Part shown: piece after piece, positions 35,393 to 45,232 of the stretch
Layout: each line of letters begins with the position of its first letter
How positions within the stretch are numbered: position 1 is the first letter of the stretch
Assembly: GCA_947502305.1 (NCBI GenBank)
Contig: CANMZA010000001.1
Location: 1,612,001 to 1,676,000 of the forward strand
DNA length: 64,000 bases
Source: an uncultured Erythrobacter sp.
GTDB lineage: Bacteria; Pseudomonadota; Alphaproteobacteria; Sphingomonadales; Sphingomonadaceae
Direction of reading: 5' to 3'
Notes under the pieces: model-generated
What the model was told of the DNA's origin: nothing
The model's input: the letters and a program-made list of their open reading frames with translations, nothing else
Databases searched by the model: none
Position numbers and translations under genes: made by a program

Positions 35393-36172
35393 ATGTCTAG
35401 AATGAATGGCGCAGTCTGCGTCGTAACTGGCGGTGCGCGCGGCATCGGCCATGCCATTTGTGCCGCTTTCATCGCAGAAGGCGCTCGCGTTTTGCTCACC
35501 GATATTGACGCCGATGCCGGTGCCGCGGCCGCGCGAGAGCTTGGCTGCGAATTTAGGGCGCTTGATGTCCGCAGCGAAGCGGATTGGGCGGCGCTGGAAG
35601 CGCACCTGCCCGCCGCCGATGTGGTCGTCAACAATGCCGGGATCACCGGATTTGAGGAAGCAATGCGCCCTCACGATCCAGAGAATGCGTCGCTAGAGGA
35701 TTGGCGCGCGGTCCATGCCGTCAACACGGATGGCACCTTCCTTGGTTGCCGTTATGCGCTTCGGGCGATGCGGGCCGCTGGCACCGGGTCGATCATCAAC
35801 ATCTCATCGCGCTCCGGCCTTGTCGGCATCCCCGGCGCTTCGGCCTATGCCGCATCGAAAGCCGCCATCCGCAACCATTCCAAATCGGTCGCGCTTTACG
35901 CCGCGCAGCAAGGGTGGGCGGTGCGCTGTAACTCCATCCACCCCGCCGCGATCATGACCCCGATGTGGGAACCCATGCTAGGCGAAGGGCCAGAGCGAGA
36001 GGCCAATAAGGCCGCTCTCGTCGCGGACACCCCGCTCAAACGGTTCGGCACGGCTGAGGAGGTCGCCTCGCTTGCCGTGTACCTCGCCAGCGATGACAGC
36101 GCCTATATGACCGGCGGCGAGCTGACCGTTGATGGCGGCCTGCTCGCCGGATCGGCAGCTTCTCCCGGTTAA
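35393..36172 (+). CDS. Short-chain dehydrogenase/reductase
   Basis: This 259-residue classical SDR has the cofactor motif [10 protein letters not shown], Asp at the end of strand 2 ([10 protein letters not shown], favouring NAD over NADP), [12 protein letters not shown], catalytic Ser in [10 protein letters not shown] and [10 protein letters not shown] with catalytic Tyr and Lys. The C-terminal [17 protein letters not shown] segment is typical of 3-oxoacyl-ACP reductase-like and 3-alpha/beta-hydroxysteroid SDRs. The substrate is not predictable. It is separated by 139 bp from the regulator gene and is convergent with phoD. Confidence 0.92.
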   Translation: MSRMNGAVCVVTGGARGIGHAICAAFIAEGARVLLTDIDADAGAAAARELGCEFRALDVRSEADWAALEAHLPAADVVVNNAGITGFEEAMRPHDPENASLEDWRAVHAVNTDGTFLGCRYALRAMRAAGTGSIINISSRSGLVGIPGASAYAASKAAIRNHSKSVALYAAQQGWAVRCNSIHPAAIMTPMWEPMLGEGPEREANKAALVADTPLKRFGTAEEVASLAVYLASDDSAYMTGGELTVDGGLLAGSAASPG

Positions 36173-36201
36173 ACGCCGGCCAAACGCAGGTTAAACGCCG
36201 C

Positions 36202-37377
36202 TCACCACCCAAATGTCTGGGCCACGTAGGTCTGGCTCTCATTGCCCATCAGGCGGAGAGTCAATTCCTGCGCGGCCCAGTCAATATCGACCATCCCGTA
36301 ATTCTCTTCGGAGATGAAGTCCGTCAGCCGCTTATCATCGGGCTCGCGCGCGGTGTTCGCTTCGGTGGAACTGAAGGAGTAGTTGAGCGACGAACTTGTC
36401 AGCTCCCAAAAGGCTTCCGTACCGCCAGCAGGCGTTTCGGAATAGACGCCGCCTGCGTGCCGGTCCCCCGACAGCATGACCATCCCGCTTTCCTCGCGCC
36501 CGGCCAGCATCGCGTAGAGACGCTCCCGTTCCAGCGGCAGGCTCTCCCACGCCTCATAATTATGCGCATCGGTCAGCACTTGGATCGAGGATACCACGAT
36601 CCGCAAATCCGCAGGCTTCGCCAATTGCGCCTCAAGCCATTCCCATTGCGCATCGCCTAGCATCGTCTTGCTGGCATCATTGCTGGGCACATAGGGGCCA
36701 AGCGGCGGGCGGGCAGCTTGATACGGAATGGCTTCGAAGTCTGAGCGGAAATAGCGGGTGTCGAGCATGATGATCTGCGTGCGCTGACCGTCGGCGCCGA
36801 ACATGCGGCTTTCGTAAATGCCAGGGCGTGATCGCACCTCATCAGTGCTGTTCCAGAATGTCTCAAAGATCGTCTCTGACCAACCACGAAAGGCGAAGTT
36901 TGCCCCGCCATCATTGAAGCCGAAATCGTGATCATCCCATGTCACCATCATCGGGATATTGGCGCGAAATTCCACCAACTCCGGCGTGTCAGCCTGCAAC
37001 TGATAGGCGCTGCGCAATGTCTCCAAACTCGCATCGCCCTTCCAATATTGATCGCCGTAATTGTTGTCCCCGATAAACAGGAACATTTGCGGGTTTTGCG
37101 CGGCGATCTGTGCCCACATATGCTGCGAACGCGATTGGTGATTGCAACTGCCAAAGGCGATCCGCGTCAGCGTCGTATCACCGGGCAATGACGGGTTTGA
37201 TCCCGCAACAGGCAGCGCCGTGCTTCGCTGCAATTCGGCATAGAACGGGGCGAGCAATTCATCAGCGGACAGCGAAACCTCTGCTGGCGTTGCAGCGGGT
37301 TCGACATGGCCGTCCGCCATCAGCGGTGCGGCGGTAAGGCTGGCGGCGGCCAGAGCGATCAGGGACAAGGTGCGCAT
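36202..37377 (-). CDS. phoD: Exported PhoD-type alkaline phosphatase
   Basis: The 391-residue protein has a signal peptide (RTLSLIALAAASLTAAPLMA) and a metallophosphoesterase core of the PhoD family: FGSCNHQ (Cys ligand region), FIGDNNYGD, WDDHDFGFND, SSIQVLTDAH and SGDRHAGG. PhoD enzymes hydrolyse phosphate mono- and diesters outside the cytoplasm, often under phosphate limitation. Unusually it lacks an obvious twin-Arg in the signal, so Sec export is more likely than Tat. No Pho box could be recognised upstream. Confidence 0.88.
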   Translation of the reverse strand: MRTLSLIALAAASLTAAPLMADGHVEPAATPAEVSLSADELLAPFYAELQRSTALPVAGSNPSLPGDTTLTRIAFGSCNHQSRSQHMWAQIAAQNPQMFLFIGDNNYGDQYWKGDASLETLRSAYQLQADTPELVEFRANIPMMVTWDDHDFGFNDGGANFAFRGWSETIFETFWNSTDEVRSRPGIYESRMFGADGQRTQIIMLDTRYFRSDFEAIPYQAARPPLGPYVPSNDASKTMLGDAQWEWLEAQLAKPADLRIVVSSIQVLTDAHNYEAWESLPLERERLYAMLAGREESGMVMLSGDRHAGGVYSETPAGGTEAFWELTSSSLNYSFSSTEANTAREPDDKRLTDFISEENYGMVDIDWAAQELTLRLMGNESQTYVAQTFGW

Positions 37378-37439
37378 GTGATGTTCTCCAAAATTCGGTT
37401 GCGCGTCTTGTGACGCGAATGAATGACAATTGTGCGACG

Positions 37440-38600
37440 TTACATCGGCGGCATCTGGCTAAAGTCAGTCAGCGCCGCATCGCGCAGCCCGCGCCACACA
37501 TTGCGCGCCTGCACCGTGGCGGCCACATCATGCACACGCACCAGATGCACGCCGGCATCCATCCCGCGCAAAGCCAGCGCCAGCGATCCGCCCAGCCGAT
37601 CATGCGCGGGCTCTTCGTTAGACAGCGCACCGATCATCCGTTTGCGGCTCGCCCCCAGCATTAACGGGCTGCCGAGAGCGTGGAACAGCGGCAAAGCGTT
37701 GAGCAAAGCGAGATTGTCCGCCAGCGATTTGCCAAAACCAATGCCCGGATCGAGGATGATCCGCTCCTCTGCAATGCCGCCTGCAATCGCGCGGGCGCGC
37801 TGCGCCTTCAGCATGTCAAACACATCGCAGACAACGTCGTCATATCCGGCATTCTCATGCAGATCCTCGCCCGGCCCTGGCGCATGCATCAACACTACCG
37901 GGCACCCAGCCTGTGCAACCAGTCCCAAACTGCGCGGGTCATAGCGCAAGGCCGACACGTCATTCGCCATATGCGCGCCGTTCCCGCCATTCGCCGCCAG
38001 CGCCGCCTCTAGCACCCCTGCGCGGCGTGTATCGACGCTGATCGCGGCGCCCATTTGCGCGCAGGCTTCGACTGCCGGGATCACACGCTCAATCTCATCC
38101 CCTTCCCACGTTGCCGCGCCGCCGGGCCGGGTGCTTTCGCCGCCAATGTCGATGATCGCCGCGCCTGCCTCCAGCATGGCGGCGGCATGGGCGCGGGCGA
38201 TGTCGGGCTTGTCCAGAAACTCGCCGCCATCGCTGAAACTGTCGGGCGTGACGTTCAGCACGCCCATGATCTGCGGCTGATCCAGGCGCACCGTGCGCTC
38301 ACCCATTTGCAATGGCGCATGCAGCAAGCGCAAATTGGCCCATTGCCGCTCAGCCTCGGATGACAGCGCGCTGCCTGCTTCGCTAAACCCCTCGGCCAAT
38401 TCGCCAATCGCCTCTGCCGCATCGTCGAGTGCGAACACCCGGCGATGCACAACGGCGCCGCCATCGCGCACGATCAAGGCAAAGCGGCTGGCATAGGCCA
38501 TGCTGCCGCCCAAGCGGATTGCGCCGGGGCCATCCCCGGTCGACTCAGCCTGCGGACCGCTGCTCAGGCCGATTGGGCGCAGATAGACGCTGGCGCTCAT
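37440..38600 (-). CDS. folP: Dihydropteroate synthase
   Basis: FolP (386 residues from ATG 38600) joins p-aminobenzoate to dihydropterin diphosphate in folate synthesis and is the sulfonamide target. Family signatures are GVLNVTPDSFSDGGEF (motif 1) and IIDIGGESTRPG (motif 2), with SVDTRRAGV and LMHAPGPGEDLHE following and GASRKRMIG near the C-terminus. The enzyme core covers about residues 110-386. The first 110 residues form an N-terminal extension not present in E. coli FolP (282 residues). An in-frame ATG at 38663 would add a Cys/Gln-rich stretch and was not chosen. Confidence 0.93.
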   Translation of the reverse strand: MSASVYLRPIGLSSGPQAESTGDGPGAIRLGGSMAYASRFALIVRDGGAVVHRRVFALDDAAEAIGELAEGFSEAGSALSSEAERQWANLRLLHAPLQMGERTVRLDQPQIMGVLNVTPDSFSDGGEFLDKPDIARAHAAAMLEAGAAIIDIGGESTRPGGAATWEGDEIERVIPAVEACAQMGAAISVDTRRAGVLEAALAANGGNGAHMANDVSALRYDPRSLGLVAQAGCPVVLMHAPGPGEDLHENAGYDDVVCDVFDMLKAQRARAIAGGIAEERIILDPGIGFGKSLADNLALLNALPLFHALGSPLMLGASRKRMIGALSNEEPAHDRLGGSLALALRGMDAGVHLVRVHDVAATVQARNVWRGLRDAALTDFSQMPPM

Positions 38601-38802
38601 GCCGGCCGCTCGCTGAGCAGGCCGGACCGGGTGCGCCTGACACCCCTGACACACCTGACACACTGTCCAGGGGGTGAAATTCTTGGCTTCTTAAGGCGGG
38701 CTTTTGTCATCGCGATCCGTGTTAGCGCGGCGCAGCGCTGTAGGACAGAGTGCACGCCGAAAATGTTCACCCGCTTTACTTTTCGCACAAAAAAGGTCGC
38801 AC

Positions 38803-38835
38803 AAAAAAAGGGCCGCGCATCGCGGCGCGGCCCTT
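38803..38835 (-). terminator. Intrinsic terminator of the outer-membrane barrel gene
   Basis: A perfect 9-bp GC stem (38810-38818 with 38825-38833) around a six-base loop is followed on the minus strand by seven T. It lies 25 bp past the stop of the gene ending at 38861. Confidence 0.85.
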
Positions 38836-38860
38836 CCTATTATTCGGGTCAGAATTCCGG

Positions 38861-39649
38861 TTATGAACCGCCAAATTTCACCCGCACACCGGCCGTGACC
38901 AGCGATTGCGCGCTTTCCACATCCAATGTCGCCGGGAGCAAGGACAGCGGAATTTCCGCATCCTCTGTCCGATCACGATAGGTGTATTGGCCAAACAATT
39001 CGAGGCTTTCGGTTACCTCGAAACTGGCGCCCGCCATCAATTGATAGGCAAATCCGCCATCGCTTTCATCCGCGACCGCAATCTCAGATGGCGCATATTC
39101 GACATCGGTCCATTGATAGCCGATCCCTGCGCCAACATAGGGTTTGAACCCGCTGCCGGTTTGCAGATCGTAAAAGACATTCCCAAACAGGCCGAAATTG
39201 GTGACATCACCTGTGCCATCGGCCAATACCGCGCCAACGGTCGGGTTTGCTGCATCGGCCGCGCCGCGTGTCAAAACGGCGCTATCCACACCGTCCAGCA
39301 CCGCGCCGCCAACCGTCAGATTGCTGTGCGTGTCGACACCGTATTCATTATACGATCCCTCCAATTCCACGCGCAGACCATTGTCAAAGGCATAGCCAAC
39401 CTGACCGCCCAGCGCGAAACCATTGTCGAATTCTGTGTCCCAAGCGACCTCTGACCCCACAGGGATTGACCCAAAATCGGGGGTCGCGGGCACTTCGGCG
39501 GTGGTTTCCCCTTCATTGGTGCTGTCTTCGGGCAAAACAATGCCGCCGCTAACGCCAACATAGGGGCCATCGGCCAAGGCAGCAGATGGGAATGCGGCGA
39601 CCGCTAAAACAGCGCCGCAACTTGCGAAAATTGAACGGGGTTTCATCAT
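38861..39649 (-). CDS. Outer-membrane beta-barrel protein (OmpA/OmpW-like porin family)
   Basis: The 262-residue protein has a signal peptide (cleavage after PSAALA, mature start DGPYVGVSGG) and alternating-hydrophobicity strands consistent with an eight-stranded barrel, e.g. GFALGGQVGYAFDNGLRVELEG and FKPYVGAGIGYQWTDVEY. The last strand is AGVRVKFGGS, without the usual terminal Phe. The variable loops are Ala/Gly/Asp-rich. It is preceded by a GAGGAAC site, an FNR-like box at 39733 and followed by a strong terminator, so it is a single-gene unit. Confidence 0.87.
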   Translation of the reverse strand: MMKPRSIFASCGAVLAVAAFPSAALADGPYVGVSGGIVLPEDSTNEGETTAEVPATPDFGSIPVGSEVAWDTEFDNGFALGGQVGYAFDNGLRVELEGSYNEYGVDTHSNLTVGGAVLDGVDSAVLTRGAADAANPTVGAVLADGTGDVTNFGLFGNVFYDLQTGSGFKPYVGAGIGYQWTDVEYAPSEIAVADESDGGFAYQLMAGASFEVTESLELFGQYTYRDRTEDAEIPLSLLPATLDVESAQSLVTAGVRVKFGGS

Positions 39650-39732
39650 GTGTTCCTCGTATAGTTAAGCCCCCAGTTGCGCGGCGAACAAGGGGGGTTT
39701 GCGAGGGATTAGATGAATGTAAGCTGCTGAAA

Positions 39733-39746
39733 TTGATCGCGATCAA
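39733..39746 (-). promoter_or_regulatory. FNR/CRP-family operator (TTGAT-N4-ATCAA)
   Basis: TTGATCGCGATCAA is a perfect 14-bp palindrome and a full match to the FNR/Anr/Dnr consensus. It lies 84-97 bp before the barrel-gene ATG. A weak -10 (TCTAAT, 39708-39713) is spaced roughly as in FNR class II activated promoters. This is the only such box noticed in the window. Confidence 0.6.
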
Positions 39747-39847
39747 ACATTGCGGGCCGGGTTGTGCGCCCTGCCCGATATGTCGTCAAAACCGTGCGAA
39801 AAATACGGTGATTGGTTGTACGAAAATCGCCCGCGGCGAAGCGGCAA

Positions 39848-41035
<1,188 letters not shown>

Positions 41036-41070
41036 TCACCGCATTGATTGCCTGAGTTATCCACAGGCAT

Positions 41071-41123
41071 GAGTCCTCATGGACTCCGCGTCAAGCACGC
41101 AGATTCTGAGAGGTTATGGTTAA
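41071..41123 (-). promoter_or_regulatory. Putative cell-cycle promoter of ccrM: three GANTC sites and a CtrA half-site
   Basis: GAGTC (41071-41075), GACTC (41082-41086) and GATTC (41102-41106) fall within 36 bp, and TTAACCAT (minus strand, 41116-41123) follows immediately. The octamer is a CtrA half-site in alphaproteobacteria. In Caulobacter the ccrM promoter is likewise CtrA-activated with GANTC sites in the leader. Function here is inferred from that parallel. Confidence 0.5.
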
Positions 41124-41231
41124 CGAATGGTAAGCGGCGCGGCACTAAAGCGGAACAAAAAGTGACCAGCACAAGATATGGAGTCGAAGCCGTTAAGCGG
41201 GGCTCCAGATAGGGTGGTGTTGCGCGGAGGA

Positions 41232-41332
41232 CTCTATTTTTTGCGCATCGGATCCGCGACGCGATTTCCTCGCGCCTGACGGCGCTGCGGGCGGCCGGTC
41301 GGCCTTGCGGTCCGCTTCGCGGGCCGTGCTCC
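41232..41332 (+). repeat. Structured dispersed repeat, copy C
   Basis: This is the first of two direct copies. It shows the family order: T-rich start, hairpin 1 with ATCC loop (here with two mismatches), GCGCC/GGCGC hairpin, GGCC-GGTC-GGCC hairpin, and last hairpin CGGTCCGC-TTC-GCGGGCCG with one G-T pair. About 70 bases are nearly identical to copy D. Confidence 0.8.
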
Positions 41333-41333
41333 G

Positions 41334-41432
41334 CGTTTTTGTTTGCGCATCGCATCCGCGACGCGATTTCCTCGCGCCTGACGGCGCTGCGGGCGGCCGG
41401 TCGGCCTTGCGACGCCTACGGCGCCGTACCAG
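41334..41432 (+). repeat. Structured dispersed repeat, copy D
   Basis: Directly follows copy C and starts with the family lead GCGTTTTTGTTTGCGC. Hairpin 1 is CGCATCGC-ATCC-GCGACGCG (one mismatch), hairpin 3 GGCC-GGTC-GGCC, and the last hairpin CGACGCC-TAC-GGCGCCG (one mismatch). Forms a tail-to-tail pair with copy E. Confidence 0.8.
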
Positions 41433-41477
41433 CGCAATCCTCGATACGCGTTTGTGTCACTGTCTTTCTTGCTGAGT

Positions 41478-41606
41478 GGCGGTCCTTGGTCGCATAGCGA
41501 CCGCAAGGGCGCCAAAGACACAAAGGCGCCCGCCCGCAGCGGGCCCGTAGCATAGCGAAGGGCGTCTAGCGAGGACGCGCCCCCGGATGGGGCCGCGAAA
41601 AACAAG
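41478..41606 (-). repeat. Structured dispersed repeat, copy E
   Basis: Read on the minus strand, it begins right at the stop of the CaCA exchanger gene (41607), so it is that transcript's 3' tail. Hairpin 1 has the ATCC loop with one mismatch, the long-type third hairpin is GGGCGCC/GGCGCCC, and the last hairpin GGTCGC-TAT-GCGACC. It contains the CTAGACGCCCTTCGCTA segment shared with copy H. Confidence 0.85.
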
Positions 41607-42530
41607 CTACGCAAACACCAGCACCACATTGGCGGCGAAACCAGCTACCAGCAGCGCGCCTAGCACTCGGCCGATGCTCTTGGCGTACCACAACAACGCC
41701 AGCAAACCCGCCGCGCTGGCTGTTAGCAAGGCCATTTGCAGGCCTGCCAATTCCGCCGGCAAAGCGAAAGGCGCGATGGTCATTGTCGTGCCGCCGATCA
41801 GCAATATGTTATAGATGTTCGATCCCACAACATTGCCCAACGCCAGCCCCGATTTGCCACGCAAGGCCGCCGCAATTGACGCCGCGAGTTCTGGCAAAGA
41901 CGTGCCCACCGCCACAACAGTCAAGCCGATCACCGTTTCAGGCACTTCGAAAATCGTCGCCAAAGTGATTGCACCCGTCACCAAGGCATCACCGCCCGCG
42001 ACCAAAATACCCAGACCCACAACGAACAAAATCCCGGCGATCACACCGTTTGATGGTGCCTCATCCAAATCATCTTCTTCCGCCGCCGCGCCAGGATTGC
42101 GGTATCGCCACACGATGTAAATCAGGATACCGGCCAGCAAAGCGATCCCGATCCAGACCCCGCCAATCTGCGCCAAGGCCAATCCCCAAAGCAGCAAAGT
42201 CGCCGCCAGAGCCACCACCGCATCGCGCCGCCCGCTGCCGCTCAGCACGATCGGGGCCACCAATGCCGACACGCCAAGGATCAACAAAGTGTTCGCCAAA
42301 TTCGATCCGACAATATTGCCCCAAGCGATCTGAGGCGATCCGGCAAGGCTGGCCTGAACGCTGGCGACCATTTCGGGCATGCTGGTGGCAAAACCGACAA
42401 TCACAAGTCCGGTAAACAGGGTCGAGACGCCCAATTTCTGGGCAATGCCCACCGCCCCGCGCACCAGCAACTCGCCGCCAATCGCAAGGCCAACAAGGCC
42501 GCCTAAACTCAGGAGAATCGCTTCAATCAT
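41607..42530 (-). CDS. CaCA-family sodium/calcium exchanger (YrbG-like)
   Basis: This 307-residue inner-membrane protein has ten predicted helices in two inverted halves. Each half carries the alpha-repeat of cation/Ca2+ exchangers: GFATSMPEMVASVQASLAGSPQIAWGN with GNIVGSN, and AVGTSLPELAASIAAALRGKSG with GNVVGSN. A central acidic loop (EEDDLDEAPSNG) separates them. It likely exports Ca2+ in exchange for Na+ or H+. Its ATG lies within the last eight bases of rnhB, so they are co-transcribed. The 3' end runs directly into repeat copy E. Confidence 0.92.
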   Translation of the reverse strand: MIEAILLSLGGLVGLAIGGELLVRGAVGIAQKLGVSTLFTGLVIVGFATSMPEMVASVQASLAGSPQIAWGNIVGSNLANTLLILGVSALVAPIVLSGSGRRDAVVALAATLLLWGLALAQIGGVWIGIALLAGILIYIVWRYRNPGAAAEEDDLDEAPSNGVIAGILFVVGLGILVAGGDALVTGAITLATIFEVPETVIGLTVVAVGTSLPELAASIAAALRGKSGLALGNVVGSNIYNILLIGGTTMTIAPFALPAELAGLQMALLTASAAGLLALLWYAKSIGRVLGALLVAGFAANVVLVFA

Positions 42531-43203
42531 CGCGGGCGTTTACGGCACTGGGCCGCGACATCAAAGCCGCTTCGGCGACGGGCCGAAAACTGCGGCGGTG
42601 CAGGGGCGCGGGGCCGTGGGTTTTGAGGGCCGCCATATGCTCTGCCGATCCATATCCCTTATTGCGCTCCCACCCGTAATGCGGATGCGCGGCGGCGGCC
42701 TCTATCATCAATCGGTCGCGCCATTCTTTGGCCACGATGGACGCGGCGCTAATGGCGGGCTCTATCCCGTCCCCGCCCACAATCGCCCGCGCTTTCCAGC
42801 GCCATTCCGCGCACCGGCGCTCTGGCGTTTGATTGCCGTCGATCAGCACAATGTCTGGTTCACCCAAACCGTTCGACGCAATCTGCGCCGCCAAATCGCG
42901 GGTGCAGCGGGTCATGGCCAACATTGTCGCTTGGAAAATATTGACCGCGTCAATCTCCTCCGGCCCCACGACGGCAACCGCCCAATGACAAGTCGCACGA
43001 ATACCCTCGTCGAGCACGGCGCGGCGTTTTGCCGAAAGTTTCTTGGAATCGTTCAGCCCGGCGGGTACGTCTTTGCCCAGAACCACAGCGGCGGCCACCA
43101 CCGGCCCTGCGAGCGGACCCCGGCCCGCCTCGTCAACACCAATCGTGAACGGAGCGGGTTTCATGCTGGCACCAAAATCAAATTCAGGAGTTACCTGAGA
43201 CAT
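42523..43203 (-). CDS. rnhB: Ribonuclease HII
   Basis: RNase HII removes ribonucleotides from DNA and RNA of RNA/DNA hybrids. Catalytic acidic residues are visible: GVDEAGRGPLAGPVVAAAV (DE), VLIDGNQTPE (Asp) and ASIVAKEWRDRLM (the downstream acidic/Lys region). From ATG 43203 the product is 226 residues. ATG 43164 (MKPAPFTIGVDEAG, 213 residues) is an alternative start. ATG 43203 overlaps, on the opposite strand, the ATG of the sugar dehydrogenase at 43202, which is unusual for divergent genes and favours the shorter start or an upstream promoter inside the neighbour. Confidence 0.93.
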   Translation of the reverse strand: MSQVTPEFDFGASMKPAPFTIGVDEAGRGPLAGPVVAAAVVLGKDVPAGLNDSKKLSAKRRAVLDEGIRATCHWAVAVVGPEEIDAVNIFQATMLAMTRCTRDLAAQIASNGLGEPDIVLIDGNQTPERRCAEWRWKARAIVGGDGIEPAISAASIVAKEWRDRLMIEAAAAHPHYGWERNKGYGSAEHMAALKTHGPAPLHRRSFRPVAEAALMSRPSAVNARDD

Positions 43204-44371
43204 GAACATTCTTTCTAACAGCTCACTCGCCCTCTCCGCCCCTCTTGCTTTGGCGGCGGTCACTCTCGCAAGCTGCGCCTATGCCGAAACGGGGGAAAGC
43301 TCCTCAAGCGCGGCGGCCACGCCCGATTTCACGATCACCGAAATGGGCGAATTTGACCGGCCATGGGCGATTGAATTCATTCCCGGTTCGCGCACATTGG
43401 CGATCACGGAAAAGGCCGGCACGCTGAAATTGATGAAGGTCGATACCGGCGAAACCATTACCGTAACCGGCGTCCCAGAGGTCGCTTATGGCGGCCAAGG
43501 CGGGTTGGGCGATGTTGCGTTTTTGAATTCAGAGGCGGAACGTGAAGATGGGCGCACAATCTATCTGAGCTGGGCCGAAATGGGCGAAGACGGCGCGCGC
43601 GGCGCAGCGGTTGGGCGCGGCACTTTGGTCTGCACCGAGGAAAGCGCCGGTTGCGCCATCGAAGGGTTGGATGTGATCTGGCGGCAATCGCCAAAAGTCG
43701 AAGGGCGCGGGCATTATTCGCACCGCATCAGTTTTTCCCCCGATGAACAATATCTGTTTATCGCCAGCGGCGACCGGCAGAAACAAACCCCTGCGCAGGA
43801 CCTGTCGAACACTTTAGGCAGCATCGTCCGCCTGAACCTCGACGGCTCGCCCGCCGCCGGTAACCCGTTCGCCGATCAGGGCGGCGTGACCGCCGAAATC
43901 TGGTCCTATGGCCACCGCAATATCCTTGGCATGGATTGGGATGCAGAGGGGCGATTGTGGGATGTGGAACACGGCCCGGCTGGCGGGGATGAGCTGAATC
44001 TGGTCGCGGCGGAGGCGAATTATGGTTGGCCCACGCGCTCTTATGGCGAAAACTACAATGGCGACCCAATCCCCGATCACACCAATGATGATGGATTTGT
44101 GAAACCCGCAATCACTTGGACCCCGGTCATCGCGCCAGGGGACATGATTTTCTACACCGGCGAAATGTTTGGCGATTGGCAGGGTGACGCCTTGATCGCG
44201 GGCCTATCCAGCCGGGCGCTGGTTCGCATCGAAATTGACAGTGACAGCGCCGTCGAGGCCGCTCGCTACGACATGGATGGCCGCATCCGGTCCGTCGAAC
44301 AAGGGCCGGATGGCGACATCTGGGTGGCCGAAGACGGCGAGGACGGACGGATTTTGCGGATCAGCATGTAA
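43202..44371 (+). CDS. PQQ-dependent aldose/glucose-sorbosone dehydrogenase, lipoprotein
   Basis: The 389-residue exported enzyme has a lipoprotein-like signal (LAAVTLASCAYAE) followed by a six-bladed propeller of the soluble PQQ glucose/sorbosone dehydrogenase family. Recognisable are DRPWAIEFIPG, GGQGGLGDVAF, the GRGHYSHRISFSPDEQYLFIASGDR region (substrate/PQQ His and calcium site), WSYGHRNILGMDWD, EHGPAGGDELNL and GLSSRALVRIEI. It oxidises sugars in the periplasm, passing electrons to the respiratory chain. A GGAG lies 11 bases before the ATG. Copy A of the dispersed repeat begins three bases after the stop. Confidence 0.92.
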   Translation: MNILSNSSLALSAPLALAAVTLASCAYAETGESSSSAAATPDFTITEMGEFDRPWAIEFIPGSRTLAITEKAGTLKLMKVDTGETITVTGVPEVAYGGQGGLGDVAFLNSEAEREDGRTIYLSWAEMGEDGARGAAVGRGTLVCTEESAGCAIEGLDVIWRQSPKVEGRGHYSHRISFSPDEQYLFIASGDRQKQTPAQDLSNTLGSIVRLNLDGSPAAGNPFADQGGVTAEIWSYGHRNILGMDWDAEGRLWDVEHGPAGGDELNLVAAEANYGWPTRSYGENYNGDPIPDHTNDDGFVKPAITWTPVIAPGDMIFYTGEMFGDWQGDALIAGLSSRALVRIEIDSDSAVEAARYDMDGRIRSVEQGPDGDIWVAEDGEDGRILRISM

Positions 44372-44374
44372 GGC

Positions 44375-44492
44375 GTTTTTGTTTGCGCACCCCATTCGGG
44401 GTGCGATGTCCTCGCGCCATTGGCGCTGCGGGCGCGCGCCTTTGTTCTTTGGCGCGCTTACGGCTGCTGCGCAGCCGAGCTCCGCCATCAAG
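44375..44492 (+). repeat. Structured dispersed repeat, copy A
   Basis: Begins immediately after the sugar dehydrogenase stop. Hairpin 1 is CGCACCCC-ATTC-GGGGTGCG (8 bp perfect), then GCGCC-ATT-GGCGC, CGCGCC/GGCGCG and CGGCTGC-TGC-GCAGCCG (7 bp perfect). It ends with the GAGCTCCGCCATCAAG tail shared with copies B and H. Confidence 0.87.
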
Positions 44493-44567
44493 TCTGCAAC
44501 AAAGCGCTAGGCCCGCTTACAACCTGATCTTGGCACTTCGAACAAAACCCCCTAACCGCCGCCCGAC

Positions 44568-45110
44568 ATGACAGACGCTTCATCAGAAACCGCCACACTT
44601 ATCCCGCTTAATGCGGTCGAACCCGCTATGATTGAGGCTTTGTTGGACCGTGCATTCGGGCCGGATCGTCAGGCGCGCACCGCCTATCGGATGCGAATGG
44701 GGATGGAATGGCTCGATGCGTTGAGCTTTGCTGTGCTGGACGCCGATGAAATGTTGGTCGGCACGATCCAATGCTATCCCATCGCGCTGACTGACCGCGA
44801 AGGGCGTCCCGTGCCGTTGGTGATGGTGGGCCCGGTCGCTGTGGTGCCAGAACGGCAAGGCGAAGGGTTTGGCCAAGGATTGATGGCCGCGATGCTCGAT
44901 GCAGAGGCGCGGCTGGCAAAAGAAGGCTCTCCGCCGTTTGCGCAGGTTTTGATCGGTGATGCGGATTACTATGGCCGCTGGGGCTTTACTGCGGCGGCGA
45001 CGGGCGGCTGGCGCTGCCCCGGCCCGTATGAGGCGGAACGCCTGCTGGCACGCGGCGCGGGTCTGGCCGCAATGCCCGCAGAAGGAATGCTGGGGCCGTG
45101 GAGCCCGTAA
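44568..45110 (+). CDS. GNAT family N-acetyltransferase (YhbS-like)
   Basis: The 180-residue protein has a GNAT fold with the acetyl-CoA-binding motif A VVPERQGEGFGQGLMAAML (Q/R-x-x-G-x-G/A) at about residue 98 and a DADYYGRWGFTAAATGG segment typical of YhbS-like acetyltransferases. The acceptor is unknown. It stands alone, 75 bp after repeat copy A and 122 bp before the DUF1285 gene. Confidence 0.9.
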   Translation: MTDASSETATLIPLNAVEPAMIEALLDRAFGPDRQARTAYRMRMGMEWLDALSFAVLDADEMLVGTIQCYPIALTDREGRPVPLVMVGPVAVVPERQGEGFGQGLMAAMLDAEARLAKEGSPPFAQVLIGDADYYGRWGFTAAATGGWRCPGPYEAERLLARGAGLAAMPAEGMLGPWSP

Positions 45111-45232
45111 TTTGGCTTCTGGCTCGGTGCAGGATTTGCTCCGCACGGACCAATCCCCTGCCCTAGCAAGGTGCAAAAAACACAACTGACCCTTTCCCGG
45201 CGGGCTGACTTCTGCCACGGGGTGCTGCAATC

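Noticed and set aside
41232-41432. CRISPR-like tandem repeat
   Set aside because: Only two copies of about 100 bp with no spacers or cas genes. They belong to the dispersed structured repeat family.
41234-41629. Minus-strand frame with an apparent internal protein repeat
   Set aside because: The repeated peptide (ARPTGRPQRRQARGNRVAD) is just the translation of dispersed repeat copies C and D.
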